Assembly (NCBI GenBank): GCA_021372695.1
Contig: JAJFTY010000061.1
Coordinates: 1 to 27,168, forward strand
Reading direction: 5' to 3'
Length of the DNA: 27,168 nucleotides
Origin: Deltaproteobacteria bacterium
GTDB taxonomy: Bacteria > Desulfobacterota > Syntrophia > Syntrophales > UBA5619
The notes under the pieces are model-generated. The model had not been told where the DNA came from. It ran no database searches and was given only the letters and a program-made list of their open reading frames with translations. Each line of letters opens with the position of its first letter. The stretch's first letter is position 1. Positions 8,825 to 15,634 of this stretch are shown piece by piece. Both the position numbers and the translations under genes were made by a program.

Positions 8825-9913
8825 GTGTCATTTGAAAACTTGACCATCAGTCGGATCGTTATTCACGAGATATACAAACGAACAGATGAGCGTGCTATCA
8901 TCAAGCCTTCATATGGAACAGGGCTAGTCAAATTAGATCACGAAGCGCTCGATGCGCTTTGCGACCGCATCAACAGTGCAATGGGGAGTGCGGCTAGAAG
9001 CATGGAACTCGATATCATCTATGCCGATGTCAGTTCTTCAGTTGCCATTGCAAAGAGCCTTGTGGATGCCGACGAATCATTATTTGTTGAGAAATCTAAG
9101 GCGGTTGCGGATAAATTGACTGCATCTCAGGCACGTCGCGATTTACCCGGTGGAGTCTTGGTGGTTTTTAGTGGAACTGCTGGCCATCCTTCGAAGCGTA
9201 TAATCGGTATTATAAAAGCCGAAACCCACACTGGGTTTACCCGAAGAATTAGCAGCGGCGGTGCTATTTCACTGCAGTTTTTAAAAAATCTCCTCCTCAC
9301 TCCTCAAACAAAGCTTTATAAAATTGGCGTTTTTTGGGAGCAGGATCCCCACATTACCGATCCATTGCCTGCCGGATGGCGCGCATTCATTTACGACGAT
9401 CAGATCAATACATCGAACAAGCTTACAGCGGCCCAGTATTTTTATGAAAGTTTTCTCGGGTGTGGCTTTCCTGAAACAAGTGCTCGACGAACCCGTGAGT
9501 TTCATGACTACACTAAGGAATTCATACATAAATTGGATTGGCCTGAGGGACAAAAAACTGATCTTCATAACGCGCTTGTGACCTATTTAAAGGTCGATCA
9601 AAGTGCAACAGTACAGGTATCCCATTTCGCTCAGACCTATCTACGAGATGCGCAAATTCGTGATGAATATGCCCAATTCATGACAGGAAAAGAATTCCCG
9701 TTGTGTGCGATTTCTAAGGATCTTTCCGATGTTATGCCTGCTCTAAAATATCGGAAGGTAACCTTTAGGCATGACATAAAGCTGATAGCGCCCGCTGAGA
9801 AATTCGAAAATTTTGTACGTATGAGGGAGATTGATGGCGAAGTCGATGATCATGGTCAAGCTCCCAGATGGACCGAAGTCATCATTCGTGACAGCATAAG
9901 GACCCAGGAATGA
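8825..9913 (+). CDS. 37-kDa nucleoid-associated protein family (NdpA/YejK-like)
   Basis: The 362-residue protein resembles the bacterial 37-kDa nucleoid-associated family (NdpA/YejK). Recognisable stretches are LTISRIVIHEIYKR (~6-19), GGVLVVFSGTAG and RIIGIIKAETHTGF (~109-140), LKNLLLTPQTKLYKIGVF (~155-175), AAQYFYESFLGCGFPETSAR (~202-221), and a C-terminal KVTFRHDIKLIAPAEKFENF block. Family members bind DNA or the nucleoid; their precise function is poorly known. The start is GTG at 8825, set by a very strong AGGAGGAGGG at 8809-8818. The stop TGA (9911-9913) overlaps the ATG of the next gene (ATGA), implying translational coupling with the alarmone synthetase. Base composition is clearly AT-richer than the flanking genes, suggesting acquisition as a cassette. 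The assignment rests on recalled family pattern, so it is moderate. Confidence 0.65.
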   Translation: MSFENLTISRIVIHEIYKRTDERAIIKPSYGTGLVKLDHEALDALCDRINSAMGSAARSMELDIIYADVSSSVAIAKSLVDADESLFVEKSKAVADKLTASQARRDLPGGVLVVFSGTAGHPSKRIIGIIKAETHTGFTRRISSGGAISLQFLKNLLLTPQTKLYKIGVFWEQDPHITDPLPAGWRAFIYDDQINTSNKLTAAQYFYESFLGCGFPETSARRTREFHDYTKEFIHKLDWPEGQKTDLHNALVTYLKVDQSATVQVSHFAQTYLRDAQIRDEYAQFMTGKEFPLCAISKDLSDVMPALKYRKVTFRHDIKLIAPAEKFENFVRMREIDGEVDDHGQAPRWTEVIIRDSIRTQE

Positions 9914-10896
9914 ACGAAGCTGAGATTATTTCACGATGGGAGGCGGATAAGCTCACTTACAGTGCGTGGGCAAAGTTCGTGCTTGACCAAATCTATTCGT
10001 CCGTCAAATCTGCCATCCATCCCCAGAAAATTGAAGAGTTCTTAAAGATACCGGCAATACCTCGCCTAAAGGAAACCAAGTCCTTAGTGGATAAGGCTCT
10101 CTTCCGCAATAAAAATTATCAAGATCCTTACTCGGACATCACAGACAAGGTGGGTGTGAGGTTTGTCGTCTTGTTGACCAGTGATATCAAAAAGGTCGAG
10201 AAGGCAATTTGCGGGTCAAGCGATTGGACCTCTTCCAAAGATCGTGATTATGAAGAGGAACGTAGAGAAAGGCCCTTGGAGTTTACCTATCAGTCTGTCC
10301 ATTACATAGTTAGAGCGTCGCGTGACCTCAGCATTTATGAAACTATGATCCCCCAAGGAACACCCTGCGAAATTCAGGTTAGGACACTGCTTCAACATGC
10401 ACACAGCGAACTTACACATGATTCAATATATAAACCCCGAAGAGCTGCTTCAGTTGAAATCCAGAGAACTGTTGCCAAGAGTATGGCTCTCATTGAGGCC
10501 ACTGATGATTTCTTTGAACGAGTGATGGAAGATCTTGGCAAAGCGTCCGAAGCTGAGCGAAAAGTGTTAACGGTGCTTGAACGGCTCTACGCTGAACACG
10601 TGAAAAGTATCCCAGAAGGTCAGAAATCTAATCTTCTGATCATCGATGCATTCTCCGATAAGTCGGGCGAGGATATTGAAGGTCGTCTTAATGAGCTCCT
10701 TCGGAGCAAACCCTTTATTGTTGATCGAGTGATAGAACGTGCTGTTCATGAACACTTTTACAGACAACCTGCAATTCTATTAGCTTACCTAATGGCTTCC
10801 TCCTCCCCATCGTTAGCGAAAGAAAAGTGGCCGCTGACATTGGATGAACTACGTCCCGTTTATATGGATCTAGGGTTGAGCATCGACGATTACTAG
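9910..10896 (+). CDS. RelA/SpoT-domain (p)ppGpp synthetase-like protein
   Basis: The 328-residue product carries a single RelA/SpoT synthetase domain and no HD hydrolase, ACT or TGS domain. Visible synthetase features are RLK (52-54, the nucleotide-binding R-x-K position), TDKVGVRF (78-85, equivalent to the DxxGxR catalytic segment), TYQSVHY (126-132, with the guanine-stacking tyrosine at 127), and EIQVRTLLQHAHSELTHD (154-171, with the catalytic glutamate and the following histidine helix). The essential residues are present, so it is probably an active pyrophosphokinase making an alarmone or modifying RNA ends, as small alarmone synthetases and toxic SAS proteins do. Residues ~180-328 form a mainly helical extension I do not recognise. 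There is no hydrolase next to it. The start overlaps the stop of the nucleoid-protein gene. Like that gene it is AT-rich. Confidence 0.85.
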   Translation: MNEAEIISRWEADKLTYSAWAKFVLDQIYSSVKSAIHPQKIEEFLKIPAIPRLKETKSLVDKALFRNKNYQDPYSDITDKVGVRFVVLLTSDIKKVEKAICGSSDWTSSKDRDYEEERRERPLEFTYQSVHYIVRASRDLSIYETMIPQGTPCEIQVRTLLQHAHSELTHDSIYKPRRAASVEIQRTVAKSMALIEATDDFFERVMEDLGKASEAERKVLTVLERLYAEHVKSIPEGQKSNLLIIDAFSDKSGEDIEGRLNELLRSKPFIVDRVIERAVHEHFYRQPAILLAYLMASSSPSLAKEKWPLTLDELRPVYMDLGLSIDDY

Positions 10897-10917
10897 GCCA
10901 ACGGAGCAAATAAACCT

Positions 10918-13047
10918 GTGCAATTCCGTATCGCTGACACCTTCACCGACAGCCTTGCCAGACTCAGTGGTGAAGAGCAGAAGCTCGTCAAGACCACGGC
11001 TTTCGATCTGCAACTGAATCCGGCCAGTCCGGGCATGCAGTTCCACAAGTTGGACAAGGCCAGAGACAAGCGGTTCTGGTCGGTACGCGTCGGCGCCGAT
11101 CTCCGGCTGATCGTCCATCGGTCCGATGACAGCCTCCTTCTCTGCTATGTCGATCATCACGACAATGCCTATCACTGGGCAGAACGGCGGAAGCTGGAAA
11201 CCCACCCGCGGACGGGTGCTGCGCAGTTGGTGGAGATCCGGGAGACGGTCAAGGAGATCGTCGTCCCCGCTTATGTGAAGGCTGAGGAGCCGACGATACC
11301 AGAAGCGCCGCTGTTCGCCCATGTCGCTGCCGAGGCCCTCCTCGGTTATGGGGTACCGGCGGAGTGGCTGGAGGATGTGCAAAATGCCGATGAGGACAGT
11401 CTCCTGACGCTCACCGATCATCTGCCGGCCGAGGCGGCGGAAGCGCTCCTGCAATTGGCGACGGGCGGTCAGCCTATCATGGTTGAACCATCAAGGCCGA
11501 CCGTGCAGTACAGCATTCGCCCAGTATCTTCGCAGGCAGATGCCCAGTTCAACGCACTCTCTTCGCCCTTCGACCATCCCGCGGCCCAGGGCCGGTTCCG
11601 GGTCATTCACAGTGTCGAAGAGCTGGAACGCGCCCTGGCCTTCCCGTGGGATAAATGGATCGTCTTTCTCCATCCGGAGCAGAGGCAATGGATGGAAAAG
11701 GATTACGGCGGCCCGGCAAAGGTTTCCGGCTCGGCCGGGACGGGGAAAACGATCGTTGCGCTTCACCGGGCTGTTTACCTCACCCGGACCCGCCCCGACG
11801 CACGCGTGCTCCTCACCACCTTTTCCGATACCCTGGCCGGTGCCCTGCATGACAAGGTCCGGAGGTTGATCCACAGTGAGCCCCACTTGGCCGAACGTCT
11901 GGAAGTCCACGCCATCAACGACATCGGCAGGCGCCTCTATGAAGCCCGCTTCGGCTGGGCCGATCTGGCTTCCCGCGAGATCGTCCGCAAGCTCCTGGAG
12001 GAGGCATCAGCAGAGACCGAGGGTTCAAAGTTCAGCTTTCGTTTTCTGATGACGGAATGGGAGGAGGTGGTGGACGCCTGGCAACTGGACACTTGGGAGG
12101 CCTATCGGAACGTCAGGCGGCTGGGGAGAAAGACCCGCCTCCCGGAGCAGCAGCGCGTCGTTCTCTGGTCCGTTTTCGAGCGTGTCCGAGCGCGTTTGCG
12201 GGAGCGCGGATCGATCACCTTGGCGGGCCTGTTCACCCGGCTAGCCGCGGATATTGCGGGCCGGCAACATCCCCCATTCGATTTCACCGTCGTGGACGAG
12301 GCCCAGGACGTCAGCGTCCCGCAGTTGCGGTTCCTGGCCGCGCTGGGCGGAGGAAGGCTGAACGGCCTTTTCTTTGCCGGCGATCTGGGCCAGAGAATCT
12401 TCCAGCAGCCCTTCTCCTGGAAATCCGTCGGCGTGGATATCCGGGGGCGTTCGCGGACCCTGCACATCAACTACCGGACTTCGCACCAGATCCGCATGCA
12501 GGCCGACCGTCTGCTGAGTCCGGAAATGTCCGATGTGGACGGCAATACGGAGAAACGGGAAGGCACGATTTCCGTGTTCAACGGGCCGGTACCGGCCATC
12601 AAGGTTTTTGGAAGCCCGGAAGAGGAAATTGCGGTGGTCGCTGCGTGGCTGCGGGATCTCGGAAAGGAGGGGATCGTCGTCCAGGAGGTGGGCGTCTTCG
12701 TCCGCTCCGGAGCGGAAATGGACCGCGCCCGCAGGGCCGTCGAGGCTGCCGGGTATCCGTTTGTGGTCCTGGATGACCATGCGGAAACGACCAGCGGCCG
12801 CGTCTCGATCGGCACGATGCATCTCGCGAAAGGTTTGGAGTTCAGGGCCGTTGCCGTGATGGCCTGTAACGACGAGGTCATCCCCCTTCAGGAAAGGATT
12901 GAAACGGTGGCCGATGAGGCCGACCTGGAAGAGGTCTACAGCACGGAACGCCACCTTCTCTACGTCGCCTGCACGCGGGCCAGGGATCGACTTCTCGTGA
13001 CGGGCGTCGAGCCCGCATCCGAATTTTTGGATGATCTGCGGAGGTGA
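10918..13047 (+). CDS. UvrD/Rep-type helicase with N-terminal RelE-like domain
   Basis: The 709-residue protein is a superfamily 1 helicase: Walker A GSAGTGKT (271-278), Walker B DFTVVDEAQD (455-464), INYRTSHQIR (motif IV region), TMHLAKGLEF (motif V), and YVACTRARDR (~682-691, motif VI). Residues ~1-92 look like a RelE/ParE-type fold: RFWSVRVGADLRLIVHR (52-68) and DHHDNAYHWAERR (79-91) match the core strand and C-terminal part of such toxins. A helical linker (~100-220) joins the two. The helicase is shorter than UvrD (about 720 residues) once the N-terminal addition is subtracted, so accessory domains are reduced. The start is GTG at 10918 after GGAG at 10903-10906, 21 bases beyond the alarmone synthetase stop. 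GC content returns to that of res and mod. It may act with the restriction enzyme or as an independent defence nuclease-helicase. Confidence 0.85.
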   Translation: MQFRIADTFTDSLARLSGEEQKLVKTTAFDLQLNPASPGMQFHKLDKARDKRFWSVRVGADLRLIVHRSDDSLLLCYVDHHDNAYHWAERRKLETHPRTGAAQLVEIRETVKEIVVPAYVKAEEPTIPEAPLFAHVAAEALLGYGVPAEWLEDVQNADEDSLLTLTDHLPAEAAEALLQLATGGQPIMVEPSRPTVQYSIRPVSSQADAQFNALSSPFDHPAAQGRFRVIHSVEELERALAFPWDKWIVFLHPEQRQWMEKDYGGPAKVSGSAGTGKTIVALHRAVYLTRTRPDARVLLTTFSDTLAGALHDKVRRLIHSEPHLAERLEVHAINDIGRRLYEARFGWADLASREIVRKLLEEASAETEGSKFSFRFLMTEWEEVVDAWQLDTWEAYRNVRRLGRKTRLPEQQRVVLWSVFERVRARLRERGSITLAGLFTRLAADIAGRQHPPFDFTVVDEAQDVSVPQLRFLAALGGGRLNGLFFAGDLGQRIFQQPFSWKSVGVDIRGRSRTLHINYRTSHQIRMQADRLLSPEMSDVDGNTEKREGTISVFNGPVPAIKVFGSPEEEIAVVAAWLRDLGKEGIVVQEVGVFVRSGAEMDRARRAVEAAGYPFVVLDDHAETTSGRVSIGTMHLAKGLEFRAVAVMACNDEVIPLQERIETVADEADLEEVYSTERHLLYVACTRARDRLLVTGVEPASEFLDDLRR

Positions 13048-13300
13048 GCTCATCGTTCTTGCCCATGATCAGCCAAAAGCCTTCCAGCCGGAACATAGCG
13101 GGCAGGTCGAAGCGGTGGCCGATGACGCCGACCTGGAAGAGGTCTACAGCACGGAACGCCATATCGTGCTCCCGATGGCGTACCGGAAGGGAGAGGGGTG
13201 TGCACGGTCGTGTACCGGCTGATCGCGCCCATCCCGGGGCTCTTCGAAGTCGCGATGATGAGGGGCGGCACAAAAGGAAAAGAAGGCTCCTCAGGAATTC
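13048..13300. repeat. Mosaic scar of duplicated fragments
   Basis: No intact gene lies here, but three blocks copy sequence from elsewhere in the window. Bases 13110-13161 nearly duplicate the helicase 3' region 12901-12952 (two or three differences). Bases 13158-13198 match 25741-25781 (shared core ATGGCGTACCGGAAGGG). Bases 13202-13287 match 26193-26282, inside the 4Fe-4S protein gene, with few substitutions and a 5-base gap. In frame the third block reads VYRLIAPIPGLFEVAMMRGG, against VYRLMPPIPGLFEFTMMRGG in the intact gene. This indicates debris of paralogous genes joined by rearrangement. Confidence 0.75.
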
Positions 13301-13301
13301 T

Positions 13302-13541
13302 TTACCCCCCTTCCAGAGGAGGGTAAATTTGGATCTTGTCTCGACCTTTGAGAATGTAGTCGGTTTTTGTTGTCGATCCGTTCGCGGAGATCAGGCCCAC
13401 GGATTTCAGGGGAATTCCCTGTGAATCCAGTAAAAACCGGACCGATGTTCCTTCAGGCAGCAGCAATTCGGTCTCGCCGGCGGGGATCTTCGGTCCGCAG
13501 CCGGCCAGCCCCCATGGAAATTGAAGACTTATGCGGATCAT
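13302..13541 (-). CDS. MoaD/ThiS-like sulfur carrier protein
   Basis: The 79-residue protein ends in PPLEGG, with the C-terminal diglycine that is adenylated and thiocarboxylated in ubiquitin-like sulfur carriers of the MoaD/ThiS family. The core shows the usual features: LLLPEGTSVRFLLDSQGIP (strand, loop, helix) and DYILKGRDKIQIYPPL (final strand). Its ATG overlaps the TGA of the aldehyde:ferredoxin oxidoreductase gene (ATGA), so the two are co-translated. MoaD-like proteins beside tungsten oxidoreductases supply dithiolene sulfur for the pterin cofactor; that is the likely role here. It could instead serve another sulfur-transfer pathway, but the coupling argues for the cofactor. Confidence 0.85.
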   Translation of the reverse strand: MIRISLQFPWGLAGCGPKIPAGETELLLPEGTSVRFLLDSQGIPLKSVGLISANGSTTKTDYILKGRDKIQIYPPLEGG

Positions 13542-15262
13542 CCGTTCTCCTTTGGGGCGTGCAATGCGGCGTGAACCTGATCGATCTCCCCATTGGGGAC
13601 ATCAAATAGGAGCCCATTCGGGGGAAGCCTCTCCGTCGAGAAGAACTCCGGCAATCGGTCATTTGAGCTGTCCATCCCGCTCGCCTGGTTGAAGGTCAAT
13701 TCCGTCCGAAGAACCGCTCTTCCGATCTCAAGGACATCCTCCACACCAAATGTCTTTCCAAAGACCTTCGTCAGCAGCCGGGAGATGGTTTCCATCTCGG
13801 GAGCCAGAGGCCCTACGAACAGGCACAATCCCATGACATCGAGGACGGTGCTCATGATCTGGAGGTCTCTCGAAGCTTTGATTTGCCCGTCCGGTGAATG
13901 GCAGTCTACCCCTGCGCGGCCGGGCAGCAGGTTTCCCGCCGTATGATCGGCGCCCATCGGCGATGTGGCGTAAGTGACCCCTGTACCTTTCAGCGCCCGT
14001 GGGTCATAGGCGGCCATTCCCTGCCCCTTGACGGCTGCAACACGAGAAATCCCAAGTGCCCGGCCGGCTGTCGCTGCGCCCTGACCCAGGATGCGCCCGA
14101 TCCCCGTTCCCGCCTTTACTTCATCCAACAATCGAACCGCAGCGGCACCATCTCCAAACGATGCGATGCCTGCTTCCATGGCGATGCCGATCGCATTGCC
14201 CATCTCCATGGTATCCAGGCCATAGTCGTCGCAACGCCGATCCAACGCAGCGATGATGTCCAATGAATCTATCCCCAGGTTCGATCCCATCAAGGCGATG
14301 GTCTCATACTCGAGACCCGCAGTCAGGTAGTCCCCATCACGGTCATGATAGATGTTCGAACAGCGGATGACGCAGCCGGGGGAACATGCATGCCCGGCTC
14401 TCCCTCCTCGTGCCCTGAGCGTATCGGCGAGCGTCGAGCCATTGATCCTTTCCGCACCCTCGAAATCCCCCCTGCTGTAGTTGCGCGTCGGCAGTCCGCC
14501 CGCCGCATTGACCGGGGTCACCAAAGCTGCCGTCCCGAAATGGGTAAGCCCCTTCTTTGTTTCAACCATCGCTTTGGCCCAGGCGTGGGAGACGTCTTTG
14601 AACCCGCCCGGATCGGCGATGTCCAAGATGCCTTTGTCTGACCGTCTGTCGTCGATGACGATGGCCTTTATCCCCTTTGATCCCATGACGGCGCCCAGGC
14701 CCCCGCGTCCGCAATGGCGACAAGGCCTGCCTTCCTGATCTGTTACCGCAATCGTTGCGGCTCCCATCTGCCTTTCGCCTCCGGGTCCGATGGAGAGGAT
14801 TCCAACCTTGGGGCCGTGCGCCGCCCGCAGCCGGCCGACGGATTCGTAGTTGCCCAACCCCTCGACATCGTCAGCCGGAAGGATCATCACGGAAGCTTCC
14901 GCGATCTTAAGTACATGCCATGACGAACCTTCCGCCTTGCCTTCCAGAATGATTGCCTTGATCCCGAGATTGGACAATTTTCGCGCCACGGTTCCCCCGG
15001 CGTTGCTTTCCTTGATGCCTCCCGTAAGCGGACTCTTGGCGCCTATGGAGAGCCGCCCGGAGCATGGCGCCGGAGTTCCGGCCAGCAGGCCCGGGGCAAT
15101 GACCAATTTGTTGCTCTCACCCAAGGCATCACAAGCAGGATTGACCTCGTCGGAAATAATCTGGGAGGTCAGACCCCTGCCGCCCAGGAAGGAATAGCGG
15201 TCGGGAACGGCTTCGGAATAGATGGCTTTTGAAGTCAAGTTCACACGAAGAATATTGGCCAT
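13538..15262 (-). CDS. aor: Aldehyde:ferredoxin oxidoreductase (tungsten/molybdenum pterin enzyme)
   Basis: The 574-residue product has the complete family architecture. The N-terminal pterin-binding domain begins MANILRVNLTSK and includes GGRGLTSQ (27-34) and SGRLSIGAKSP. The CRHCGRGGLGAVMGSKGIKA segment (181-200) is the family signature. The 4Fe-4S ligands are C293, C297, C301 (HACSPGCVIRC) and C480 (DVMGLC). The enzyme oxidises aldehydes to carboxylic acids with ferredoxin as acceptor, or runs in reverse, in the cytoplasm. Length is close to the usual ~600 residues, slightly short at the C-terminus. The start ATG (15260-15262) is preceded by GAGGAAA. The gene is coupled to the MoaD-like carrier by a 4-base overlap and is divergent from a sigma-54 activator. 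A good -24/-12 promoter lies about 200 bases upstream on its strand. Confidence 0.95.
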   Translation of the reverse strand: MANILRVNLTSKAIYSEAVPDRYSFLGGRGLTSQIISDEVNPACDALGESNKLVIAPGLLAGTPAPCSGRLSIGAKSPLTGGIKESNAGGTVARKLSNLGIKAIILEGKAEGSSWHVLKIAEASVMILPADDVEGLGNYESVGRLRAAHGPKVGILSIGPGGERQMGAATIAVTDQEGRPCRHCGRGGLGAVMGSKGIKAIVIDDRRSDKGILDIADPGGFKDVSHAWAKAMVETKKGLTHFGTAALVTPVNAAGGLPTRNYSRGDFEGAERINGSTLADTLRARGGRAGHACSPGCVIRCSNIYHDRDGDYLTAGLEYETIALMGSNLGIDSLDIIAALDRRCDDYGLDTMEMGNAIGIAMEAGIASFGDGAAAVRLLDEVKAGTGIGRILGQGAATAGRALGISRVAAVKGQGMAAYDPRALKGTGVTYATSPMGADHTAGNLLPGRAGVDCHSPDGQIKASRDLQIMSTVLDVMGLCLFVGPLAPEMETISRLLTKVFGKTFGVEDVLEIGRAVLRTELTFNQASGMDSSNDRLPEFFSTERLPPNGLLFDVPNGEIDQVHAALHAPKENG

Positions 15263-15460
15263 GTTTTATACCCGGTTTCCTCTTCAGGGGATGAGTTCTC
15301 CGAAAGACGGAGGGGGCGCCCACTGGTTCACCCCGCACTGCCATCGGTGACATTTCCAGGATATCAAAGATTTTTGAAATACCTCGTCAAGCGCGGCGGA
15401 GCCCCATGAAGCAGTGTTGCTATTTGTCGGATTTTGAACTACAACCCTCAGAAACCGGAA

Positions 15461-15476
15461 AGCAACAGATATGCCA
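15461..15476 (-). promoter_or_regulatory. Sigma-54 (-24/-12) promoter for aor
   Basis: On the minus strand the sequence reads TGGCATATCTGTTGCT, matching TGGCAC-N5-TTGCW with the invariant GG and GC separated by exactly 10 bases. Transcription would start near 15450 and run into aor (start 15262), leaving a leader of roughly 190 bases. Confidence 0.75.
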
Positions 15477-15491
15477 TCGATTCATAAAAGG

Positions 15492-15509
15492 CCGGATGCG
15501 ATCATCCGG
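15492..15509. promoter_or_regulatory. Inverted repeat upstream of the aor promoter
   Basis: CCGGATG and CATCCGG flank a 4-base loop (CGAT), followed on the + strand by GTTTTT. It resembles a terminator, but no + strand gene ends before it. An operator or activator-binding site next to the -24 element is more plausible. Confidence 0.45.
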
Positions 15510-15634
15510 GTTTTTCGATCTGTTGCGGATCCGATATCACGCGATCGCAGCCCCGAGGGCAACTGCCTGACAGTTTTGAAATACCGTGACTGCGCTCAAT
15601 GATCCCGCGCAGAGACTCCCGGAGGTACAGAGAT

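Larger units (their letters stand above)
15263..15634. other. Divergent regulatory region between aor and the sigma-54 activator
   Basis: No gene is visible. The region holds a minus-strand sigma-54 promoter (15461-15476), a 7-bp-stem hairpin (15492-15509), and a 12-base direct repeat TTTTGAAATACC at about 15372-15383 and 15574-15585. I could not assign a sigma-70 promoter for the activator. Confidence 0.6.

Noticed and set aside
13301..13327. Inverted repeat TTTACCC...GGGTAAA as a terminator
   Set aside because: It lies over the PPLEGG codons and stop of the MoaD-like gene, the loop is long (13 bases) and no T-run follows in either direction.
15599..15634. Upstream ATG at 15599 for the sigma-54 activator
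   Set aside because: No ribosome binding site precedes it, while GGAGG lies correctly before the ATG at 15635.
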